A stretch of DNA of 11,343 nucleotides from an uncultured Collinsella sp. (GTDB lineage: Bacteria; Actinomycetota; Coriobacteriia; Coriobacteriales; Coriobacteriaceae). Within the stretch, counting starts at the first letter, position 1; each line of letters starts with the position of its first letter. Below are positions 7,522-11,343 of the stretch, piece by piece. The notes beneath the pieces are model-generated. The model had not been told where the DNA came from. It made no database searches and was given only the letters and a program-made list of their open reading frames with translations. The translations under genes were made by a program, and so were the position numbers. The stretch lies in NCBI GenBank assembly GCA_902495945.1, contig CABUZD010000049.1, positions 1 to 11,343 on the forward strand, read 5' to 3'.

Positions 7522-7618
7522 TATAACAGCCGCCCCGCGCACCCGCCAATCACCCTGGCAGCATAAATCCATCAGGCGCCCCTTACGCGGGCGCCTTTTA
7601 TATGGGGAGATGATTCAT
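7522..7618 (+). promoter_or_regulatory. Candidate promoter and leader of the ketopantoate-reductase-family gene
   Basis: TATAAC at 7522-7527 (5 of 6 matches to a -10) follows a T run, but no good -35 is visible. A transcript from here would carry a leader of about 85 bases containing the terminator hairpin at 7574-7600, which ends only 4 bases before the GGGGAG at 7604-7609. The segment CGCCCCGCG (7531-7539) can pair, with one bulged C, with CGCGGGCG (7586-7593) in the descending arm of the hairpin. This would be a possible antiterminator arrangement. Weak evidence. Confidence 0.25.
7574..7600 (+). terminator. Rho-independent terminator after the cyclase gene
   Basis: Arms GGCGCCC (7575-7581) and GGGCGCC (7589-7595) pair perfectly around a 7-base loop and are followed by TTTTAT. 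It lies 76 bases after the cyclase stop and directly before the ribosome binding site of the next gene. The two plus-strand genes are therefore probably not simply co-transcribed. Confidence 0.85.
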
Positions 7619-8533
7619 ATGCAGATCGACAAGGTCGCCTTTATCGGCAAGGGCGGCGTCGGCCTGCTCTACGGCAGCATGATTGCCAAGGCCCTCGGCA
7701 ATGACGCCGTCGAATACGTTATGGATGACGCCCGCTTTGAGCGTCACGCGGGCGATGCGCTCACCGTCAACGGAAAGCCTTGCGATCTCACGTCCGTCCG
7801 CGCCAGCGAGGCAGCGCCCGCCGATCTGGTCATCCTGACGGTCAAGACCACCGGTCTCGACCAAGCACTCAAGACTATGGAGCGTGTCGTGGGACCCAAC
7901 ACGCTCATCGCCTCGCTGTGCAACGGCATTACGAGCGAGCAAAAGATTGCCGAACGCTTTGGCTGGGAGCATACCGTTCTTGGTATCTGCCAGGGCATGG
8001 ACGCCGTGTTCCTCAACGGCGCGCTCACCTTTACCAATGCGGGCGAGATCCGCTTTGGCGCGGCGGCCGGCACGGACCCCGCGACCGTCACCGCTATCGA
8101 CGGGCTCTACACGCGCTGCGGCATCGCCCATACCGTCGAGGACGACATCGCCCACCGCATGTGGGCCAAACTCATGCTCAACGACGGCATCAACCAGACC
8201 TGCATGGCCTACGGCGGGACCTACGGAAGCGCCACGGAGCCGGGCTCCGAGCAGCGTCGCTGCTTTGTTTCCGCCATGCGCGAAACGCTTGCGGTCGCCA
8301 ACGCCGAGGGCGTTGAGCTGACCGAGACAGACCTGACGCAAATGGTGCACCTCATCGAGGGAATCGACCCCGCCGGTATGCCCTCGATGGCTCAAGACCG
8401 CATCGCAAGGCGCAAAACCGAGGTTGATGAGTTCGCGGGCACCATCTGCCGCCTCGCAGCCAAACACGATATCCAGGCGCCGCAAAACGAGTGGCTCTAT
8501 CGGCGCATCCGCGATATCGAGAAAAGCTGGTAG
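7619..8533 (+). CDS. 2-dehydropantoate 2-reductase family protein (ketopantoate reductase, ApbA/PanE)
   Basis: NADPH-dependent reductase family; the type member reduces ketopantoate to pantoate in pantothenate (coenzyme A) synthesis. The 304-residue protein begins with a Rossmann strand and GKGGVG (10-15), and has SLCNG (99-103, the family's conserved Asn at 102). The all-alpha C-terminal domain starts near MWAKLMLNDGINQ (182-194), with the likely catalytic lysine at 184. SMAQDRIARRKTEVDEFAG (256-274) is the usual late motif with its conserved Glu. I chose the ATG at 7619 because GGGGAG lies 9 bases upstream; the in-frame ATG at 7610 touches that site and is too close. Many bacteria carry several paralogues of this family, and no pantothenate genes are nearby, so calling it the biosynthetic panE would go beyond the evidence. 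Confidence 0.9.
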   Translation: MQIDKVAFIGKGGVGLLYGSMIAKALGNDAVEYVMDDARFERHAGDALTVNGKPCDLTSVRASEAAPADLVILTVKTTGLDQALKTMERVVGPNTLIASLCNGITSEQKIAERFGWEHTVLGICQGMDAVFLNGALTFTNAGEIRFGAAAGTDPATVTAIDGLYTRCGIAHTVEDDIAHRMWAKLMLNDGINQTCMAYGGTYGSATEPGSEQRRCFVSAMRETLAVANAEGVELTETDLTQMVHLIEGIDPAGMPSMAQDRIARRKTEVDEFAGTICRLAAKHDIQAPQNEWLYRRIRDIEKSW

Positions 8534-8570
8534 TGCCAACGCGCCGCATTCAACAGCCTTAACAGCAAAA

Positions 8571-8602
8571 CCGCCGCAAGGGAACCTTTCCCCCTGCGGC
8601 GG
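8571..8602. terminator. Bidirectional terminator between convergent genes
   Basis: A strong hairpin: CCGCCGCA (8571-8578) pairs perfectly with TGCGGCGG (8595-8602), and an inner GGGAA/TTCCC extends the stem. It lies 38 bases after the ketopantoate-reductase-family stop and 42 bases after the stop of the convergent 68-residue gene. The T tract is better on the minus strand (GCGGCGG then TTTTGC) than on the plus strand (CCTTCATCTTC), so it probably serves both genes and works best for the minus-strand one. Confidence 0.8.
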
Positions 8603-8643
8603 CCTTCATCTTCGTCTATGACCGGCGGCCGATCTCACAACAG

Positions 8644-8850
8644 TTAGCGTCGCGACCCCGGCACCTCGTCCTCATCGTCGCGACAAAGGACAACACCGGC
8701 GCTTCCCAGCAGCGTGGCCGCGATCAGCGCGCCGACCACAATAGGAGCAGCCCCGCATGCCCCCTGCATGCCCGCGACGAGCGCGACCGTGGGACCAAGG
8801 CAACCAAGCGTCAGTGCAACGGCGGCAACGGCAATATCTCGAGCATTCAC
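8644..8850 (-). CDS. Small two-helix membrane protein of unknown function
   Basis: I do not recognise this 68-residue protein. It has two hydrophobic stretches suited to span the membrane (about residues 5-27 and 34-56), joined by a short Gly/Cys-containing turn (MQGACGA). The tail is charged (CRDDEDEVPGSRR), and the hairpin would place both ends on the same side. The start is GTG at 8850 with GGAGG 10 bases upstream. There is a promoter candidate at 8918-8947 and the bidirectional terminator lies just downstream, so it looks like a complete single-gene unit. No cysteine or histidine arrangement suggests a cofactor. Coding status is likely but rests on the binding site, the clean hydrophobic pattern and the flanking signals. 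Confidence 0.65.
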   Translation of the reverse strand: MNARDIAVAAVALTLGCLGPTVALVAGMQGACGAAPIVVGALIAATLLGSAGVVLCRDDEDEVPGSRR

Positions 8851-8917
8851 AAGACCACTTCCTCCAAGAGAAAGACCTTATTTCTCAAGAACCAGTGTGC
8901 CCCGCATCCATACGCCC

Positions 8918-8947
8918 AGTGTACCGCCACGGTAAGGGCTCTGTTAA
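8918..8947 (-). promoter_or_regulatory. Candidate promoter of the small membrane protein gene
   Basis: On the minus strand, TTAACA (8942-8947, 5 of 6 matches to -35) and TACACT (8918-8923, 4 of 6 matches to -10) are separated by 18 bases. A start near 8911 gives a leader of about 60 bases before the GTG at 8850. It lies just downstream of the terminator-like hairpin of the preceding gene, as expected for an independent unit. Confidence 0.45.
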
Positions 8948-8966
8948 CTCAAACGCATACATAGAA

Positions 8967-9012
8967 CGGACGTCCTTACGTTGCCCTAAAGCTCGGTAAA
9001 GACGCCCGTCCG
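8967..9012 (-). terminator. Hairpin after the secreted-protein gene, probable terminator
   Basis: On the minus strand CGTCTTTAC (8996-9004) pairs with GTAAGGACG (8971-8979), nine pairs with one G-U. Four further pairs (9009-9012 with 8967-8970) lie beyond a bulge. It starts 25 bases after the stop of the secreted-protein gene. The following bases (TTCTATG) are only weakly T-rich, so efficiency is uncertain. Confidence 0.5.
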
Positions 9013-9036
9013 CCAAATATCCGTGATGCAGAAAAA

Positions 9037-9810
9037 TTACCAACCGGTGTAGTAGTCGGTGGTTCCGGCAGCGCAGCCGGAGTCATAGACCTTGCAATCA
9101 CCCTTGGAGCCCGTAAAGGTCGAGCCCTGGGCCATATCGCCCGCGGCAACAACGTAATAGCCGTCGGAATCGCGCCAGAAGCCCTCAGAATCCTGAGTCC
9201 ATTCGCCCGTACGATAGTGATAAAGCACATTGCTGCTGTAATAGGTCTCGCGGCGCCCGTTGTAGTTATTGACACCCGCAGAGCGCGTCAGGCCCGATCC
9301 GTTCGCGTAGGACGCGGCAGACGCGTAGGACGGAGTGTAACCGGCGTTGTAGTACGAAGCCTGGGCGACCTCGGCAGCCTCCGCCTCGGCGGCAGCCTCG
9401 AGCGCTTCGCGCTTGGCATCCTCAAGCGCAGTGCGCAGCTCATCGAGCTCGGTCGACTTGGCGTCGACCTCCCCCATCGTCAACAGGCTACCCGCGCCGT
9501 CGATGCAACCCTGCAGCACAGCGCGCTCGTCATCGGTGGCATAGTCACCGTACATGTTCATGATGATCTGAGCGCGCATCTCCAGGGAATCGCGCTTGGC
9601 CTCCATCGAGGCGTTCCACTCCTGCATGGAACCACAACCATCGCCGCGATAGTCAACGGGCTGCACCAGCGTCGTCTCGGACGGCGTAGATCCAACCGTA
9701 TCGGACAGTGTTGCGGCGTGGGCATCAGTTGCACCGGCGCCCGCCAAAAGTGCCACGGTCAGAGCGGCGGAAAGGGCGGCGGCTTTCGGTTTTCGTGAAT
9801 CGATCCTCAT
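9037..9810 (-). CDS. Secreted protein with coiled coil and C-terminal 3D/double-psi-barrel-like domain
   Basis: Predicted exported protein of 257 residues. Residues 1-32 form a Sec signal peptide (RKPK, hydrophobic core, cleavage near AHA). About 60-150 is largely helical, and the segment from about 114 to 150 is an Ala/Glu-rich coiled coil. A Tyr/Ser/Ala-rich linker (150-175) leads to a C-terminal domain (about 176-257). Its pattern NGRRETYYSS, then DSDGYYVVAAGDMAQG and VYDSGCAAGTTDYYTGW, resembles the 3D/RlpA-like double-psi barrel group found in secreted cell-wall-associated proteins; this fold call is by eye. Four cysteines (59, 102, 239, 246) could form disulfides. The ATG at 9810 has GGAGG 11 bases upstream, slightly distant. 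The overall design (coiled coil plus a small C-terminal domain) recalls peptidoglycan-associated proteins, but no enzymatic activity can be assigned. It is a single-gene unit followed by a hairpin. Confidence 0.85.
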   Translation of the reverse strand: MRIDSRKPKAAALSAALTVALLAGAGATDAHAATLSDTVGSTPSETTLVQPVDYRGDGCGSMQEWNASMEAKRDSLEMRAQIIMNMYGDYATDDERAVLQGCIDGAGSLLTMGEVDAKSTELDELRTALEDAKREALEAAAEAEAAEVAQASYYNAGYTPSYASAASYANGSGLTRSAGVNNYNGRRETYYSSNVLYHYRTGEWTQDSEGFWRDSDGYYVVAAGDMAQGSTFTGSKGDCKVYDSGCAAGTTDYYTGW

Positions 9811-9904
9811 GTAGCTGGAAACCTCCGTAGTGCGTTTTTACTGCGTTTGAGCTGCGTGTGATTCGATCGCGCTGCATAGTACCCCGAGCAAATCGCGACC
9901 TGCG

Positions 9905-9964
9905 GTTTTACTCAAAAGGCGCACGTCAATTGCGTAAAACTCACATCCTCTCAACAGGAGTTTT
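9905..9964 (-). promoter_or_regulatory. Two mutually exclusive inverted repeats in the leader of the secreted-protein gene
   Basis: The central segment GTAAAACTC (9934-9942) can pair either with GTTTTAC (9905-9911; seven pairs using 9934-9940) or with GAGTTTT (9958-9964; seven pairs using 9936-9942). Both foldings cannot form at once. In the minus-strand transcript this would lie 95-155 bases upstream of the ATG at 9810. The stems are AT-rich and short, so a switch is only a possibility. Confidence 0.3.
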
Positions 9965-9976
9965 CCACAACTCGAA

Positions 9977-10022
9977 TGCATAAAGCGTGTCAAAAACCCT
10001 GTTTTTGCACCCGCTCTATGCA
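9977..10022. repeat. Nested 46-bp imperfect palindrome
   Basis: Outer arms TGCATAAAGCG (9977-9987) and CGCTCTATGCA (10012-10022) match at 10 of 11 pairs. Inside them, CAAAAAC (9991-9997) and GTTTTTG (10001-10007) pair perfectly around a 3-base loop. It abuts the T tract of the metY terminator. It may be a second, backup structure or a protein-binding site. The palindrome itself is certain; the role is unknown. Confidence 0.7.
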
Positions 10023-10060
10023 AAAAAGGCGCCTGTGCAACCATTGTTCGCACAGGCGCC
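10022..10060 (-). terminator. Rho-independent terminator of metY
   Basis: On the minus strand a perfect 11-pair GC-rich stem (GGCGCCTGTGC at 10050-10060 with its complement at 10028-10038, 11-base loop) is followed by TTTTTT (10022-10027). It starts 62 bases after the metY stop codon. Confidence 0.93.
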
Positions 10061-10122
10061 TTGAGCAGGCATTTTATGTAGTTATACCTATCGAGTCGCA
10101 AGGGGTCCTTGCACAAGTCGCC

Positions 10123-11343
10123 TTACTCGTCCAGCGCGGCGAAGGCCTGCTTCAGATCCCAAATGATATCCTCGGCGTTCTCGGTACCGATGGAAAGACG
10201 GATCGTGGAGGGCGTGATGTTCTGCTCGGCGAGCTCCTCGGCAGAGAGCTGGGAGTGCGTGGTGGTAGCCGGGTGCACGACGAGCGACTTGACGTCGGCC
10301 ACGTTGGCGAGCAGCGAGAATACCTGCAGATGATCGATGAACTTCCAAGCTGCCTCCTGGCCACCCTTAATCTCAAAGGTAAAGATCGAGGCACCGCCGT
10401 TGGGGAAGTACTTCTGATAGAGCTCGTGATCGGGGTGCTCAGACAGGCTCGGGTGGTTCACCTTGGCGACATGGCTGTCACCAGCCAGGAACTCAACGAC
10501 CTTCTTGGTGTTCTCGACATGACGGTCAACGCGCAGCGACAGAGTCTCGGTGCCCTGGAGCAGGATCCAGGCGTTGAACGGGCTGATGCAGGCGCCCTCG
10601 TCACGCAGCAGGATGGCGCGGACATAGGTTGCGAAGGCGGCGGGACCGGCAGCCTCGGCAAATGAAACACCGTGGTAGGAGGGGTTGGGCTCAGCGATCT
10701 GGGCGTACTTTCCGCTCGCCTTCCAATCGAAGTTACCGCCGTCGACGATCACACCGCCCAGCGAAGTGCCGTGACCGCCGATGAACTTGGTTGCGGAGTG
10801 GACGACGATGTTGGCACCATGCTCCAGCGGACGGAACAGATACGGGGTGCCGAAGGTGTTGTCGACGACAACCGGCAGACCGTGCTTCTTGGCGATCTCG
10901 GAGATAGCGTCGATGTTGGGGATGTCGGAGTTGGGGTTGCCGAGCGTCTCGAGATAGATGACCGTGGTGTTGTCCTTGATGGCCCCCTCGACCTCTTCCA
11001 GGTTATGGGCATCGACGAAGGTGGTCTCGACGCCAAACTGGGAGAGCGTATGCTCCAGCAGGTTGTAGGAGCCACCGTAGATGGTCTTTTGAGCCACCAC
11101 GTGGTCACCGGCCTGGGCAAGAGCCTGCAGGGTATAGGTGATGGCAGCAGCACCGGAGGCGACGGCAAGACCTGCCACACCGCCCTCGAGTGCGGCGATA
11201 CGGTCCTCGAAGACGCCCTGGGTGGAGTTGGTCAGACGGCCGTAGATGTTACCAGCATCGGCAAGACCAAAGCGGTCGGCGGCGTGCTGGGAGTTGCGGA
11301 ACACATAGCTCGTGGTCTGGTAGATAGGCACGGCGCGGGAGTC
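10123..11343 (-). CDS. metY: O-acetylhomoserine sulfhydrylase (O-acetylhomoserine aminocarboxypropyltransferase), 5' end cut by window edge
   Basis: PLP enzyme that makes homocysteine from O-acetylhomoserine and sulfide, the direct-sulfhydrylation route to methionine. The window holds 406 codons plus the stop; the frame is open at the right edge, and the first visible residues, DSRAVPIYQTTSYVF, are the usual region near the N-terminus. Roughly 20 residues should be missing compared with family members of about 425-430. Motifs include YGRLTNST, the PLP-binding lysine in SATKFIGGHG, ETLGNPNSDIPNI, VVVDNTFGTPYLFRP, and the C-terminal VKSLVVHPATTTHSQL and IRLSIGTE. These match the Cys/Met-metabolism PLP family and the sulfhydrylase branch rather than cystathionine synthases. 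The GTG at 11331 is internal, not the start. A strong terminator lies downstream at 10022-10060. Upstream control cannot be judged. Confidence 0.94.
   Translation of the reverse strand, partial: DSRAVPIYQTTSYVFRNSQHAADRFGLADAGNIYGRLTNSTQGVFEDRIAALEGGVAGLAVASGAAAITYTLQALAQAGDHVVAQKTIYGGSYNLLEHTLSQFGVETTFVDAHNLEEVEGAIKDNTTVIYLETLGNPNSDIPNIDAISEIAKKHGLPVVVDNTFGTPYLFRPLEHGANIVVHSATKFIGGHGTSLGGVIVDGGNFDWKASGKYAQIAEPNPSYHGVSFAEAAGPAAFATYVRAILLRDEGACISPFNAWILLQGTETLSLRVDRHVENTKKVVEFLAGDSHVAKVNHPSLSEHPDHELYQKYFPNGGASIFTFEIKGGQEAAWKFIDHLQVFSLLANVADVKSLVVHPATTTHSQLSAEELAEQNITPSTIRLSIGTENAEDIIWDLKQAFAALDE

Larger units (their letters stand above)
9811..10122. other. Hairpin-rich intergenic region without a supported gene
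   Basis: This 312-base gap lies upstream of the secreted-protein gene and downstream of metY, both on the minus strand. It holds the metY terminator (10022-10060), a nested palindrome (9977-10022) and two overlapping inverted repeats (9905-9964). It must also contain the promoter of the secreted-protein gene, but I found no convincing -35/-10 pair; TTGACA at 9988-9993 (minus strand) has no suitable -10. An open frame at 9838-10116 crosses all these structures and looks spurious. A single near-match to a DnaA box (TTTTCCACA, 9961-9969) is present. Confidence 0.7.

Noticed and set aside
7598..8539. A 313-codon minus-strand frame opposite the ketopantoate-reductase-family gene
   Set aside because: The plus strand carries the conserved reductase motifs and a good ribosome binding site; the antisense frame has none.
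9961..9969. DnaA-box-like sequence TTTTCCACA
   Set aside because: A single near match with no cluster of boxes, no AT-rich unwinding region and no dnaA/dnaN nearby; not evidence for an origin.
9838..10116. A 92-codon minus-strand frame in the metY/secreted-protein gap
   Set aside because: It runs through the metY terminator, the nested palindrome and the overlapping inverted repeats, lacks a good ribosome binding site, and its translation shows no domain or signal peptide.

Overview
The window looks like ordinary chromosome from a high-GC actinobacterium, most likely of the class Coriobacteriia (Collinsella-like). I base this on base composition, strong GGAGG-type ribosome binding sites, some GTG/TTG starts, and the general look of the proteins. 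No database search was possible, so the taxon is an inference. I see no rRNA, tRNA, CRISPR array, phage gene, transposase or defence system.

Layout, left to right. (1) Positions 1-3097, minus strand: a polar amino-acid ABC transporter operon in the order binding lipoprotein, permease, ATPase. The ATPase is cut by the left edge. The permease carries an unusual signal peptide plus an extracytoplasmic domain of about 160 residues. Two tandem hairpins separate the binding-protein gene from the permease. (2) 3245-6564, minus strand: endonuclease IV (nfo), a Gfo/Idh/MocA-family oxidoreductase, and an aldo/keto reductase with a C-terminal two-cluster ferredoxin domain. The gaps in front of nfo and in front of the oxidoreductase each hold one copy of an 84-bp palindromic element. 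(3) 6728-8533, plus strand: a cyclase/kynurenine-formamidase-like metal hydrolase and a ketopantoate-reductase-family protein, separated by a strong terminator. (4) 8644-9810, minus strand: a 68-residue two-helix membrane protein and a secreted protein with a coiled coil and a C-terminal domain resembling the 3D/double-psi barrel group. (5) 9811-10122: a hairpin-rich intergenic region. (6) 10123 to the right edge, minus strand: O-acetylhomoserine sulfhydrylase (metY), whose start lies outside the window.

The transporter genes form one functional unit (capture, translocation, ATP hydrolysis). The other genes are mostly single-gene units with their own terminators, and I see no shared pathway among them.

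I did not find an obviously new multi-gene system. The most interesting signal is the pair of 84-bp elements at 4127-4210 and 5294-5377. They align without gaps at 64/84 identical positions. Four consecutive base pairs in the stem differ between copies, every one of them compensated, while the loop and flanks are nearly invariant. Both copies end 5-7 bases before the ribosome binding site of the following minus-strand gene. The second point of interest is the permease's extra extracytoplasmic domain.
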